A stretch of DNA of 64,000 nt from Loxodes magnus (GCA_946699065.1 CAMPDV010000095.1:558001-622000); one strand, 5' to 3'; shown: positions 10,515 through 23,824, numbered from the stretch's first letter. The notes: generated by a model from the letters alone, not told the origin. Translations and numbers: made by a program.

Positions 10515-13292
10515 ATGGAAAGGAATTAATAAAATAAAAATTTAGATAAATATAGAGGAGAAACTCTAAAAGGAAAAAGGCATGGGTAAGGCTCTTACAC
10601 TTACAAGAGTGGAGCTGTTTATGAAGGTCAGTGATAAGATGGACTTCAGTAAGGCAAAGGAATTCTCTACTATGAAAATGGTGATATATACGATGGAGAA
10701 TGAATTTAAGGACAAAGACATGGATATGGAATTTTTAAATGTTAAAATGGAGATAAATATGAGGGATAATGAATGGAAAATCAGAATTAAGGGAAAGGAA
10801 TCTTGTATTATGCAAATGGAGATATTTATGATGGAAATTGATATAAAGGCAATGCTTAAGGATATGGAATCTTTAAATGTAGAAAGTAGGATAAAAATGG
10901 AGATTTATTAGTAATTGGAAATGAGAATGAAGAAATAGAAATCTAAGAATAATATGATGGAGAGTGATATAACGGTTAAAGACATGGAAAGGGAGTTTTT
11001 TTATTTTAAAACGGAGACAAATATGACGGTTAATTTGTATAAGGAAAAAGGCAGGGTAAAGGAATTTACTATTTTGCAAATGGAGACATTTACGAAGGAG
11101 ATTGATATTAAGATTAAAAGAATGGACCTGGAAGGCTAGTTTAAAAGGATGGCTCCTAATATGAAGGCCAATGAGTATAAAATTTGATGTAAGGAAAAGG
11201 TATTTTTAGATACCCTAATGGAGATTACTATGATGGCGAGTATTTGTAAGGAATGAAACATGGGTATGGGGTTATCTAATTTATCGATGGAGGAAAGTAC
11301 GAAGGTCAATGAATAGAAGATTAAGAACAAGGAAAAGGAACTCTTATTTATTCAAATAGAGATATTTATGAAGGAGATTGGTTTAAGGGTTAAATACAAG
11401 GCTAAGGAGTTTTAAAATGTCTAAATGGAGTAAAATATGAAGGTTATTGAGTAGATGGTTAATGATAGGGCAATGGAATTCTACTATCAGCTGAAGGCGA
11501 TAGATATAAGGGAGAGTTTTCATAATGTAAAATACATGGTGAGGGAACTTTTTATTTTAAAAATGGAGATAGATATGAAGGTTAATTTATAGATGACTCT
11601 TTTTAAGGAAAAGGAACTCTATTCTATGAAAACGGTGATATTTATGAAGGAGAATGATAAAAAGATTAGAAACATGGGAATGGTACTTTGAAATGCAGGA
11701 ATGGAGCAAAATATTCAGGATAATGAGTTGAAAATATGGAATAGGGAAGAGGGATTTGCATTTCAGCAGATGGAAGATAATATGAAGGAGAGTGATTTTA
11801 AGGACAAAAACATGGATTTGGAGTTTTTATATGTAAGAATGGAGCTAAATACGAAGGAAATTGAGTAAGAGATCGAGAATAAGGAAAAGGAATAATCCAT
11901 TATGCAGATGGTAATATATACGAAGGAGACTTTTTTTAAGGCCTAATGCATGGTTATGGTGTTTATATTTTTAAAAATGGAGTTAAGTATGAAGGGCAAT
12001 GAATAGAAGGATTGCAACAAGGAAAAGGGAGATGCTATTCTCCTGAAGGTGACATTTATGAAGGAGATTTACTCAAAGGAAAAAAGTACGGTTATGGAGT
12101 TTTAAAATGTAAAAATGGTGCAAAATATGAAGGACAGTGAGTAGATAATTTGCATTAAGGGAAAGGAACTCTTTATTAATCTAATGGAGATATTTACGAA
12201 GGAGATTGATGTAAAGGCTAAATGCATGGTAAAGGAGTTTTTAAATGCAAAAACGGCGTTAAATATGAAGGCTTCTGGGTCGAAGGACAAAGATAAGGAA
12301 AAGGAGTCTACTATTCCGCCGACGGTGGTATTTATAATGGAGATTGGTTTAAAGGTCAAAGACAAGGTAATGGAACTTTTATATCAAAAAATGGAGCAAG
12401 ATATGAAGGACAATGATTTTAAAATCAAAGTTAAGGTAAAGGTAAACTTATATCATCAGATGGAGATATTTACGAAGGAGAATGACTGAAAGGTAAAAAA
12501 CATGGATCTGGAACTCTAACATGTAAAAACGGTACAAAATATGTTGGCCAATGATATGAAAATTAAATATAAGGAAAAGGGAAACTTTATTCTCATGATG
12601 GAGAAATATATGAAGGAGACTGAGTTAAGGGCTTAAGGCATGGATATGGGACTTTGAAATGTAAAAATGATACTAAATATGTGGGAAATTGAGTAGATAA
12701 TCAAAGCTAGGGAAATGGTACTCTTTTTTATGCTAATGGAGATGTGTATGATGGAGAATGGTATAAAGGAAAAATGCATGGCTACGGTGTTTTTAAATAT
12801 AAAAATGGAGATAGGTATGAAGGACATTGAGTAGAAAATAAAGAATAAGGAAAAGGCGTTTTCTATTTTGCTAATGGAAATGTTTATGAAGGCGATTTTT
12901 TTTAAGGTTAAATGCATGGATTTGGAATTTCTAAACTTAATATTGGAGATAAATATGAAGGTCATTGAATTGAAAATCAAGAATAAGGAAAAGGGACATT
13001 CTACTACAAAAATGGAGATAAATATGAGGGCGACTGATATAAAGGTTAAATGCATGGCTTAGGAGTTCGTAAATGTGCTAATGGTGATAAATATTAAGGA
13101 ACGTGATATTAGAACAAACTTCATGGAGAAGTATTTTACATAGACAAGAAGGGCAAAAAAGAAGTTTAGCAATGGGAAAATGGCATAAAAAAGTAAACAG
13201 AATCATAGCTTCTTAATAGCTAACTGACTATCTTTAATTAATAACTTCAAATATAATTTAATTTACTCTTCTTTAAATTTTTAAGAATATGA
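10515..13292 (+). CDS. giant MORN-repeat protein
   Basis: About 925 residues, almost entirely MORN repeats of 23 residues (69 nt): roughly 37 copies from residue 15 to 880. Two versions alternate, one with [16 protein letters not shown] and one with YEGQW.EN..QGKG.LYY.NGD, so the true period is about 46 residues. The Trp of the YEGxW core is nearly always TGA, and Gln is often TAA or TAG; this is among the best evidence for the code. MORN arrays bind membranes or act as elongated scaffolds, often in cilia, basal bodies and the cortex of protists; the exact role here is not known. ATG 10515 is the first in-frame start. The repeats stop near 13150. The first in-frame TGA is 13290-13292, leaving about 45 AT-rich residues, so the real end is uncertain. 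Confidence 0.9.
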
Positions 13293-14712
13293 GCCTTTAC
13301 TCATACTTTAAAAAATTACATATAGCCTATTGAAGTTTTTAATGCTTTGCTTAATACATTGGAGTAATCTCAAATTAACTATAAAATTAGAAATTCTTTA
13401 ATCAACTAAATTATTTTCCATTTTTAATTAATTTGCATAGTTAAATTTTATAAATACCATACAACAGCAAAAAATTCTAAAGTCATTTAATTGAAAGATG
13501 TTTATTAAAATGTATAAAATAGAATTATATAATACATGGGAATTAATATGCTTAAATATATTCTAAAATTGAAGTTTTATAAGTGAAATTTATTAATAAA
13601 ATAACTTTATTTACATTTTATTTTTAAACGACTTATTTTAATTATAATTAACAATTTTTCATCTTATTAAATTAAATTAAAGACCTTAATATAATAAAAA
13701 TTAGTTAGATTTATGCTAAAATTAATTGTTGAAGATCATATAAATTTTTAATTTTATAAATAAATCACTTAATGATTTATTAAGAACATTTTGTTTATCA
13801 TTTTTTAATTTATTTATCAGTTCAAAAAGCTAGGAAATTTAATTTTAGTAGTTTTATACCCATAGACTCAGCAAAAATCTTACATACATATCCTTATGTT
13901 TTGCTACTGATATTTATTTTTCTAGATTATACTATTAAATTATGATAATTTACATTCTCAAATATTGTATGATGAAAATAAGCTTAATTCTATGTAATTT
14001 AATATAAATCTATTAAATTATTTAAATTTAGACATTGATATTATAAAGCAGATAATTAACAATTTTAACGTAATTAATAAAATTTGATATATACTCTCTT
14101 TGAGTATTACCTAGCAATAAAAATTCTAAAATTTAAAAAGTATAACTAAACTTTATTTAATTCAATTTATACCTATATAACTTTGGAATTCAAACATTTT
14201 ATACATGATCTTTAACTAATGTTGTACTTTAATGGTAGAAATTTATTCATTTAGAATTTATATTTAAAGCTTAAACTTATATTTATTAACATTAGCTGTG
14301 CTCTTTATGCTCTTGAACTTGATTCTTAAAAATTATTAATAGTTTATTATTATCACTAAGTCAGTCTTTGGGGTTGAACTTTAAAAAATAAATAATTAAT
14401 TTTATATTTAGGTACTTTGCCATTCAAATTTATATATCTATAAATCTATTTTTAGAGATTTTAATCTTAAGAATATTTATTTACATTTTTAAATTAAAGA
14501 ATATAGGGCAAATAAAGTAGTTAATTTATTGAAGGAATCTTAAATAAAGAACATTCAGTCTATTTAGATTTTGTGTCATAGCTTCTACTCATTAATTAAG
14601 TTATTGGCTGTATATAATAGTAAAAATTATATTAAAATTAATTTAAACTTACATATTCAATTTACCTTGGTAGTAAGCATTTGAATATTTGACTGTTGAA
14701 TACTAATTTTTT
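13293..14712. other. AT-rich intergenic region
   Basis: Nothing supportable seen. Confidence 0.5.
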
Positions 14713-15201
14713 ATGATGAAAACTTTTAGAAAGAAAATTTTAAATTTGAATGAAAAAATTCAAAATTTTAATTAATTTTTTGAAAGAAGCATGACACAAT
14801 CAAGACAGTTTGAATAACCTTTTAGAACAAGTACTTATACTATGAGAAGGATTAAAAAAATAAAGGAAAGAATAATTAAAATGGTATGCTTACTAGTGGC
14901 TATTTGATTTTTTCCTGTATTATGACAAGATTTATAATATTGGCTTTAGTAAGCATAAATATCTGATCTATCTGAGTAATTAATCTTCTTTGGTTTTTTA
15001 ACTTTGTTTATTATAGATCGCAGAGTTCTTTCCTTAGAATTCAAATACTTAATACAGTCTTTAGCATTAAATATTGTGCTTTATGTTTTTTCTATGTTAA
15101 GTCAATAACTTTATGAGCCTCTAATACTGTTTACAAGATTGAACTTTTGTCTTGCTTAGTTTATTCTTCTAAAATTAATAGTTAAATAGAGCAAACTTAA
15201 T
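14713..15201 (+). CDS. possible multi-pass membrane protein, end unknown
   Basis: From ATG 14713 the frame gives a basic N-terminus (about 60 residues, with MTQSRQFEQPFRTSTYTMRR) followed by three or four hydrophobic segments (MVCLLVAIWFFPVLW, QLIFFGFLTLFII, LALNIVLYVFSML, FCLAQFILLKLI). No family is recognised. The frame stays open to TGA 15817-15819, but after about 15200 the sequence is no longer coding-like, so the coordinate given is where coding character fades. The opposite strand is also open here and reads as a Lys/Glu/Gln-rich helix protein from an ATG complementary to about 15237, so the strand itself is not certain. Confidence 0.35.
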
Positions 15202-16138
15202 TTCTTTAATTAATTTAGATTTTAATTATCAATCCCATCAAATAAAAACTAATAAACTTTTAACATCTAGATTGAATCTTTTAATAATTAAATAACATCT
15301 TTAATTTCTTAATTCTTAAGGGTTATAAGGTTTATAGTTATTTAAAGTTATAAGAAAAATGCAAGACAGACAATAATAAACTTAATTGTACTAAAAAAGA
15401 AATTAAACTAAAAATAAAGTTAAATTAATGCTTTCAACTAAAGAATCCTATTATTTAATTTTAATTATTCATTAATTCAAATTCCATCTAAACTTTCTAG
15501 TTCCATTATGAAATTTATTTTTTATAGAAAGAAACTAAAACAAATAGTTAGAAAGAAATTTTACTTAATTTTAAGAATAAGAAAATTGAAGTAAGCTAAT
15601 AGTAATTTAAATAGATTAAAGTTAAAATTTATATAGTTATTAAATAAGATAAAAAATCATATATACATAAATAGCCTTTAGCTTATTTTATTAATTTAAT
15701 TAAATCTAAACTTTCCTTTAAAATTATTATAAACTTAAAATTTGGTAATATAAGAAGCAAGCTATTTGAACAATAATTAATAGTTTTAAATATTCTTAAA
15801 TTTTTTTAAATTTTATTGATTTAAATTTATCTTATCTTATCTAAAAATTTTATGATAAACAATAAACTTTAAAATTTTAACTTTCTTTTCTTAGCTAATA
15901 AAAAAATTTATGACTTAATTTTAGTTAATATCTTAGAAATCTATCTTAGTTAATCTCCTAATTATCTTCTATTTTTTAATTTATTTTAATTTAAAAATAA
16001 TCTAAACTTTAAATTAAAATCAATTAAAAAATCATTATAAATTATATGAAAATATTATCTTAATTATTTTTTAATATTTTTATAATAAAACTGTAACTAA
16101 AAATATTATTAAAATTGTTTAAAATCTCTTTTAATATC
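15202..16138. other. AT-rich intergenic region
   Basis: Very AT-rich, with no gene or RNA that I can support. Confidence 0.45.
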
Positions 16139-18121
16139 TCATGATCTACTAGATAGTTGCTCTAGCATTTCAATGAATTTTGTTAATTCTTCGTTTAAAC
16201 TTTTGTTTTATTGCTCTAATTCTTAAAGAGTTAACTTATTTTAATAAGATTTTTCGAAAATTTCTTTATTTCATGTTCTTTATCTAATAATGTAACTGTA
16301 TATATCATTTTAATCATATACAATTAAGGCTTCTCCTAATTGTTTATAATTTTATATAAAAATTGGATTAGCAAAGCAAGGCTATCCCTTATAGTATTCG
16401 CCAATTATTTAAAATGCTTATTAATCTAATCTATATTCATAGGTATTTGTAAACAATTTTCCAAATAAATACACTTAGTTTTCATTATTTATTGCACTCA
16501 CACTCGATCCCATCGGTAAAGTTTCATGTATAAACTTTCATATCTTTAGTTGTATATCATATACTTATATTGTTGGCATGTTGAAATATCCATCTTGTAT
16601 TCCTCCCAGTACAAACAAGCTATCGTCTTGAATAAAGCATCCGAAATGTTTCACTGCTAATGGAATGTCTTTTATTTCATAGCATTAGTTTTTTTCGGGG
16701 TCATAGTATTCACATTTCGCTTAATCCATGTTTTTATCTACATTTCCTGATATAATGTATACTATCTTTTGTTTAGCATCGTAAACCATTCCATGACTGT
16801 TTCTAGGATAGTTCATTTAACTTGTATTTAAGAGTTGAAGATTTTATCTGTTAAGAATATAGAAGTTTTGAGAACACTATGTAAGGAGTTAGCCTCCAGA
16901 AATGAAGACATAATCTTGGGTGTAAAGAAAAGAAGAAGTATCATCGAAAAGGATAGGCAATGAGGGAATATTTTATTCAACAAAGTTAACTCCTTTAAGT
17001 AAAATGAGAGTCTATTAATTTTTTATAAAATAGCAAGTATTTTTTAGGTTAAAGTTTGACGAAGGCTAAAAACTATTATTTTTTGTTGAGTTTATATTTT
17101 ATAAAGATAATTAGCCTTAGGAAACTTATAAAGGATTAGATTACTAAGAAAATTATTTTTTATGCTTTTTCTCTAATTTTATTTCTTTAATTTTGTCTAT
17201 AAATTCATTTATAGTCGGCCTTTAGATATAATCATAGCTAAAACATTCTTCTAATAACTATTTTAGTTGATAATTATTATTTATTTCTTCATTGAAAAGA
17301 GGATGCTACTTCTCAAATTTTACCATATTTTTTATTTCAGCCTCAGTTTATCTTGGTCACGGAAAATGTTCAGTAAATATTTCAACTGCAACACAAGCTA
17401 ATGCTCAAATATCAGACGCGTATTAAAAATTAGTATCAAAACTTTCTGGAGCAAATCATTATCAAGTTCCTCTTCCTTTTAAAGTTTAATAATCCTCTTC
17501 ACAAGTTATTCCTAGATCTGCAACTACAGCCTCATCATTTTAATCTAAAAAGATATTTAGAGATTTGATATCTCGATGAATCATTTTTGCTTAATGAAGA
17601 GCTCTTATGCCCTTACTAATTTGGCTAAGCAATTTCAATTTTCTATAAGTTCTAGCTTCTTAAGATATTTCATTAAATAGTTTCTTCTTTTTTATAGCTT
17701 CAAAAAGATTTCCTTTTTAATAGTAGTCTGTAATAATGCATAAAATTAAATGCTGAGGGTCTTAAGTGTCAAGTGCAATTCCTTTTAGGCCTAAAACTCG
17801 CTTGTGCTTTACCGATAAAAGATTTTTGCATTCTTTATAAAAATCATTTATCAAATCCTATCTTTGTTATGTATTTTGAGCATAAATTTTAAGAGCATAA
17901 AACTTATTTTTGATCTTTACTCTATAAACATGAGAATATCCTCCTTATCCTAACTTTTTAAAAGAGTCAAGAACACTACTAATAGGTACTATGTCCTTAT
18001 AATTCATTATGCCTGGATCTTCTTAGGAAAAATTTGTTTCTCTTTTTATTAGATCTTTAATATCATCAATTTCGTATTGCTTTTCTGATACATTTGAGCT
18101 TTTTCGTGAAATATCTAGCAT
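16139..18121 (-). CDS. TKL-like protein kinase with C-terminal kelch-like domain (copy A)
   Basis: 660 residues, intronless. The kinase domain spans about 52-310: Gly loop LGQGGYSHVY (58-66), Lys78 in YALKIY, HRD at 182-184 (MIHRDIKSLNIFLD), metal-binding DLG at 202-204 where most kinases have DFG, APE at 224-226, and Asp237 in SDIWALACVAVEIFT. The GTWQWFAPE activation segment resembles tyrosine-kinase-like (Raf/MLK type) Ser/Thr kinases. Residues of about 370-610 form beta-propeller-like repeats (NYPRNSHGMVYD, LFVLGGIQDG, NQVYLFG), probably a protein-docking platform. A Gln/Glu-rich coiled coil closes the protein. TGA encodes both Trp in GTWQW. Stop TGA 16139-16141. The next gene downstream on this strand's upstream side (19720-21693) is its paralog. 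Confidence 0.88.
16461..17043. repeat. 583-bp segment nearly identical to 20045-20627
   Basis: Lies inside the kelch-like domain of kinase copy A. It matches the same domain of kinase copy B with an offset of exactly 3584 bp and only two mismatches found by eye (16821 c/g and 16938 g/t). The flanking coding DNA on both sides is strongly diverged. Confidence 0.93.
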
Positions 18122-19719
18122 TTTTATTATTTTATATAAATACAAGGAATAAATAGAAATTATTTCTACTTTAAACTAAATTCGAGGATCTAAAGAAATA
18201 GTTAAACTCCCTTTTGATCAAACTCTAAAATGAATATAAGCAAAAATATAAGACCTTTTAAAAATTAAAAGTAGCTATTCATAAATTTAGATATTTAAAA
18301 GCCTTAGTAATTTATATAAGCATCATATTAAAAACTAATCTTAGTCATATTAAAGATGTTAGTAAACTTATATAAGCAAATTTCTAATATAATTTTAAAC
18401 TTACTTGATTGAAATAATTTACTTAAAGCTTTAAAATTAATAAATAGAATAAAAGTATCTTAATTACTTTTTATAATGATTTTATTAATATTTAAACATT
18501 AGTTGCTATGCATTATTTATAACTATAAGACATAGAGTATTATACTGTAGATTTATTAGTTTAATTTAGAAATTATAATGTAATGCGAAATTATTTCTTT
18601 CTATTAATATTGCTTTGCTTATTAAATAATTTATTATATGGATTTAATTATAAAGCTATTACTCATATGTACAAAAGATCTGCTTTAGATAGACTTAATA
18701 GATATTTATTTAAAGGAAAGAACAATATAATAAAAATAAGTTAATGAATATAGAAACAATTGAAGAAAATTGCTAGAATCAATATAAAAGCTAGGGAATT
18801 TATTTCTAACCTTAAGTTATATAATTTTTATTAAATCTTAGTTTAATAATATTAAATGTAAAGATTAAGAATTTAAGATTTGTCATAAATACAGATATGA
18901 TGAAGCTAGCAAAATAAATATTTAGCTTAATTTTGGAAATAATTCTTTAAATAAATCAGTTGTAGTGATTTATTTTTTATTAAGATATAAAATATTCTAT
19001 ATAATTAAATTTCACTATAAATTTCTTGCTTAGAAAGTCAAGCAAATATCTATAAATCCTTTATCAATTTTTATTTAGTAATTTTGATTCAAAAAACAGC
19101 TTTCTTGAAAGTAAAAGCTAATCACCATTCTATTATGTTTCCTTAAAAAACTTGCAGCTAATTATGAATTTCGCAAGCTATTTTCATAATTTAATTTTGT
19201 CTTACTTTAATATAAATTTAACTATAATAACCTATTTATTATATAAAATTAAAAGTTTAACAAAAAGCAATAAAGATATATTATTTATAAATCTAAGCAC
19301 TTTCTTTATTAATAAATCAAATTTTTATAATTTTATTTCTTTTGTAGATAGATAATTCAATATCTATAAATCATTAAATTAAAGACATACTTTTTAATTA
19401 TTATTCATTAAAACCTAATAATTTCTTCATTCTACTCTATTTTTAAATTATAAAGCTTTAATTACTTGCTCTTAACTCTAAATCATTTTATAAATCTTAA
19501 TAAATTTAAATTTTATTATTCCTTTATAATATTAAGGCAGCAAATTTAATTTTGCTCTAGATAAAAGATAATGATAATTTTTTTTTAATGAAATGTTCAA
19601 TTAGGTAACTAGTTAAAAAAGCATTGTTATAGATAGAATTTATATTTTTAATTATATAATTTATATTATAATAAGAGCTATTTAATTATTATTATTTTTA
19701 AAGTTTTAAAGTATTCATG
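18122..19719. other. 1.6-kb AT-rich region between the two kinase genes
   Basis: No gene, RNA or repeat supported. A 67-codon frame at 19152-19355 (+) is hydrophobic AT-rich translation without family resemblance. Confidence 0.45.
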
Positions 19720-21693
19720 TCAACTTTTATTTTCTTCTTTCAAATTCTTTTAAGATTGCTTTTAATTTTCTTCATTTATAATTATATCTTTTTAATAATT
19801 TACTTTGCTTTATAGTTGCTCATTTGATTAAAGCTTATAGTCACTTGTTCATTTGTTATTTTCAAAATTGTAAGAGTAAATTTAATTTCTGTCTAGTATG
19901 ACTAAGGAGCCGTTTAACCCTTTATATTTATTTATAAAAAAAGGATTAACAAAGCAAGGCTCACCTAAATACCTCTCCCCTATTGATACAAACATTTGGT
20001 TCTAATCCTTTTATTAAAATTTATATGTCTATTTTAAATGATATCCAAATAAATACACTTAGTTTTCATTATTTATTGCACTCACACTCGATCCCATCGG
20101 TAAAGTTTCATGTATAAACTTTCATATCTTTAGTTGTATATCATATACTTATATTGTTGGCATGTTGAAATATCCATCTTGTATTCCTCCCAGTACAAAC
20201 AAGCTATCGTCTTGAATAAAGCATCCGAAATGTTTCACTGCTAATGGAATGTCTTTTATTTCATAGCATTAGTTTTTTTCGGGGTCATAGTATTCACATT
20301 TCGCTTAATCCATGTTTTTATCTACATTTCCTGATATAATGTATACTATCTTTTGTTTAGCATCGTAAACCATTCCATGACTGTTTCTAGGATAGTTCAT
20401 TTAAGTTGTATTTAAGAGTTGAAGATTTTATCTGTTAAGAATATAGAAGTTTTGAGAACACTATGTAAGGAGTTAGCCTCCAGAAATGAAGACATAATCT
20501 TGGGTGTAAAGAAAAGAAGAATTATCATCGAAAAGGATAGGCAATGAGGGAATATTTTATTCAACAAAGTTAACTCCTTTAAGTAAAATGAGAGTCTATT
20601 AATTTTTTATAAAATAGCAAGTATTTTATAAATCAATAGCCTATATGATTGACTTTATATTTATCTAGTTGCTTTTTTCACAATACTCACTTAGATTACT
20701 TTTATACATTGATTATTCCAAAACGTCATATTCTGGCTTATGCAATGATTTTTTTATTTTTTTAATTGCTTAGAGGAATTAAGTAATAGAAGGCCTCTAA
20801 TTTTATTCGTAATCAAAGCACTATTCCAGTATTTATTTGAGTTCTTAGTTATTATTAATTTCATCGTTGAAAGAAGGAGTTTTTCTTTAATTTTTAACTA
20901 AATCTTATATCTTATCCTCGCTTTCATCGGGCCAAGGAGTTTTTCTTGTAAAAATTTCTATTGCAACGCAAGCCAAAGCTCATATATCTGAACTTTAATA
21001 GAATTATTTTTCGAAGCATTCAGGAGCAAATCATTAACAAGTTCCTTATCCTTTTGTACTTAAATATTTCTCTGCATCTTAAGTTAGCCCTAAATCAGCT
21101 ATTATAGGATTAAAATCTTAATCTAAGAGTATATTGAGAGATTTTATATCTCTGTGTATCATTCCTGCTTTGTGAATATCTCTGACTCCTTTGCTTATTT
21201 AATATAATAGCTTAACTTTTTGATAAAATTTGTTTTCCTTATTTAGTTTATAAAATAGTTCATTTTTATCTAAGTTTTAATATAAGCTTCCTCGTTAATA
21301 ATAAGATGTTATGGTACATAAAGTATAGTCATTTTCGTCTTAAACATCAAGTGCTACTCCTTTTAGATTTAAAACCCATTTACTCTAAATTTTAAGCAAA
21401 TTTTCACATTCTTTATAGAACTAATTTAATAAGTGTTGTCTTTAATAAACTTTTTAAACCATTATCTTTAGCGCATATAATTTTCCATCTATGTCAACTT
21501 TATAAACAACAGAAAATCCTCCTTTTCATAAATTTTTAAGTGAATTTAGATGGTTAGTGTCTGGAATTATTTATTTATAAGTTTTTATTCCTGGATCATT
21601 TTGACTAAAGTTTCCTTTCGTCATAATCAGTTCCTAAATATCTTAAATAGAATAATTGATTTAAGGATCAATGGAATTTTTATTGCTTTGCAT
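19720..21693 (-). CDS. TKL-like protein kinase with C-terminal kelch-like domain (copy B)
   Basis: 657 residues, same layout as copy A: N-terminal lead, kinase (about 50-305), kelch-like propeller, charged coiled-coil tail. Lys76 (YALKIM), HRD (MIHRDIKSLNILLD), DLG, FAPECF and SDIWALACVAIEIF are all present. The glycine loop is altered: WKGGFSVVY, where the first glycine is replaced by TGA-encoded Trp56 (GGA to TGA is a single change). The kinase halves of A and B are clearly homologous but diverged, whereas 583 bp of the propeller is almost identical; the tails differ again. Start ATG 21691-21693, stop TGA 19720-19722. Whether the loop change reduces ATP binding cannot be said from sequence. 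Confidence 0.87.
20045..20627. repeat. 583-bp segment nearly identical to 16461-17043
   Basis: Partner of the repeat in kinase copy A; see that entry. The boundaries fall inside both reading frames and keep them in frame. Confidence 0.93.
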
Positions 21694-23160
21694 TTTAATT
21701 AAATCTAAAAATACCCTACTAACTAATTCAACTAGACTTAGTGTTGAATGTTTAAGTTTATTTCATTCAATTTTATAACCAAATCATCACTATTCTTATT
21801 TGCAAGTAAACCCAATAAATTCTAATATATTTATTTTACATTTTGCAATATCTCAGATAACTTTATTTCCTTATGCTTATCATGGTTCAATAAACTTTTA
21901 ATTATTAATATAGAATTCCTTTCTTTTGAAGTCCTTAGCAAACAGAATTTTAAAGAATTATAGCTTAATTTGATTTAATATTTTAGCATATCAACAAATT
22001 AAAATATTTTTTGCTTAATGTCTATTTATATTTACCCTTTACAAAGCATAGCAGAGTTTTTAAACAATTAAATAGAAATGTTCCTATCTAGTTTTATTAT
22101 TTTATAATTATTAGGATTGTTTAAAGCCTAATTCGTCTTTAATTTATAAAAACTCTTAATTTTAATTTTACAAGCATTATAAGTTAAGAAATTTAACTGA
22201 GTGTTATAAAAAGCTTTTGACATTTGATATATCTATTTATTAGTAACTATTACAATTCTATTTTCTATTTTATCTAATCTTATTTATAAGATATTTTAGA
22301 AATTTCACATAGTTTCTCCTTAGATTCAGTTGTCATTTAAACCTTTATTATTTTACCTAGAATTAATAATGTAGATGCTTCTAGACTTTATAAGAGCTTT
22401 TACTAATAATTATATATATAAATTTAATATTAAATTAGAAAATATTTAGCTAGCTATTATGCTTAGAATTAATATTATAGCTCCTTTATTATTCTTAACT
22501 TAGTTAGATCTATTCATAGATTTAAAAAAGTTTAAATAGTTTTAATTAAATTAAAATTAGATATTTGTTAATCCTTAAAGTATAGCACTCTTAATGAAGA
22601 AAGAATAAAAATTGATATTTTAAAGATTTAAAATATAATCAGATAGCTTTCACTACATGATATTTAATCTTAAACTTCCTAATTTTTTAATTTTAAATCC
22701 AAATAATTTAATATTTTAGATATAGTTAGGAAAACCTTTATCATTATGTTTACTGAAAACGTAACTAGATAGAAGAGGTATATTTTTAGTTATGCTTAAT
22801 TATTTAATCTTTATTTTTATTTTTAAACTTGTAATAAAGATTTTCCATTAAGATATTTTTTAAAATTTTAAAAGCATTCTTTTATTAAAATTACCATACC
22901 TTAGTTATCAAGTGATATATCGATATTTAGGATATTTAAGAAATTTAGTATCAAAGACTGATAATTTAATGTATTAAAATTATTTTATCTTTAAGTTTAG
23001 AATTTATTTACAGAGTATTTAGTTAAAGGATTAAATTTAACTTAAATTACGCTATCTTCAAAAATGATAGATACTTGTTTAATGTGAATATAAACATTCA
23101 TGTAAGCGTGTCATTTATTGAGTTAAATTTAAAAGCTCAATTATTTAATTTTATCCTTAT
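21694..23160. other. AT-rich intergenic region
   Basis: Nothing supportable seen. Confidence 0.5.
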
Positions 23161-23529
23161 TCAATTTAAAATTTCTATAATTTCAAGATACTTTTGCTTT
23201 AACTCTGTCTTTTAATTATCATTTAAAGTTTCTTCTAAATTTATTTTTACTAAAATCTTTAACCAAAAGTTTTGTATAAAAATATCGAAAGCTCGCTCAT
23301 GTTCCATTAGAATTGAGAATAAGATTCTAAGAATTGAGTTCAAGGATTAAATATGCAAATATAATGATTTAGATGAGAAACTTACTCGCTCCTTTATATG
23401 AGCATTATTTTAATAATATCTTCATATTTCTTTATCTTATTGTAGTTAGATTAAATTAAGTTGCTATCTTGCATTCACTTAGTTAAAATCTTAGCTTATT
23501 ATAAATTTATCTAATCTTTCATCAATCAT
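23161..23529 (-). CDS. small protein of unknown function
   Basis: 122 residues from ATG 23527-23529 to TGA 23161-23163. The composition is that of a soluble helical protein (MIDERLDKFIISQDFNQVNA, then MEHERAFDIFIQNFW, then KTELKQKYLEIIEILN at the C-terminus), with guanine enriched at first codon positions compared with the neighbouring DNA. A GTAAG and a TAG bracket the middle third, but the reading frame runs straight through, so no intron is needed. It lies 295 bp downstream of the Myb gene on the same strand. No family is recognised. Confidence 0.5.
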
Positions 23530-23824
23530 AGTTAATTAAAATACCAAGTTTAATGTTTAAGTTAATAAAGTTTGGCTAAATACCAATGAAACTTAATTAT
23601 TAAATAAGTGTTTTTTTTAATTTAGGAATTGAAAAAATAGTTAGATTTTGAAGAATTTAACAAGCTTACTAAAATGAAGTTATAATAGTTAAAGAGTATG
23701 TTGGAAGATTTAAATAGATATAAGTTTAATGGAAAATGGTAGAGAAGAGTTGACTTTATTTAGCTTTATAATCAATTAATTTTATTTATAAAAGTTATTG
23801 AGTTTTCTAATGCTAAAAGGTAAC

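Noticed and set aside
10582-13062. Several standard-code ORFs on both strands (for example 10582-10911 +, 12633-13055 -).
   Set aside because: They are shadows of the MORN gene, which explains the region in one frame from 10515 with TGA as Trp.
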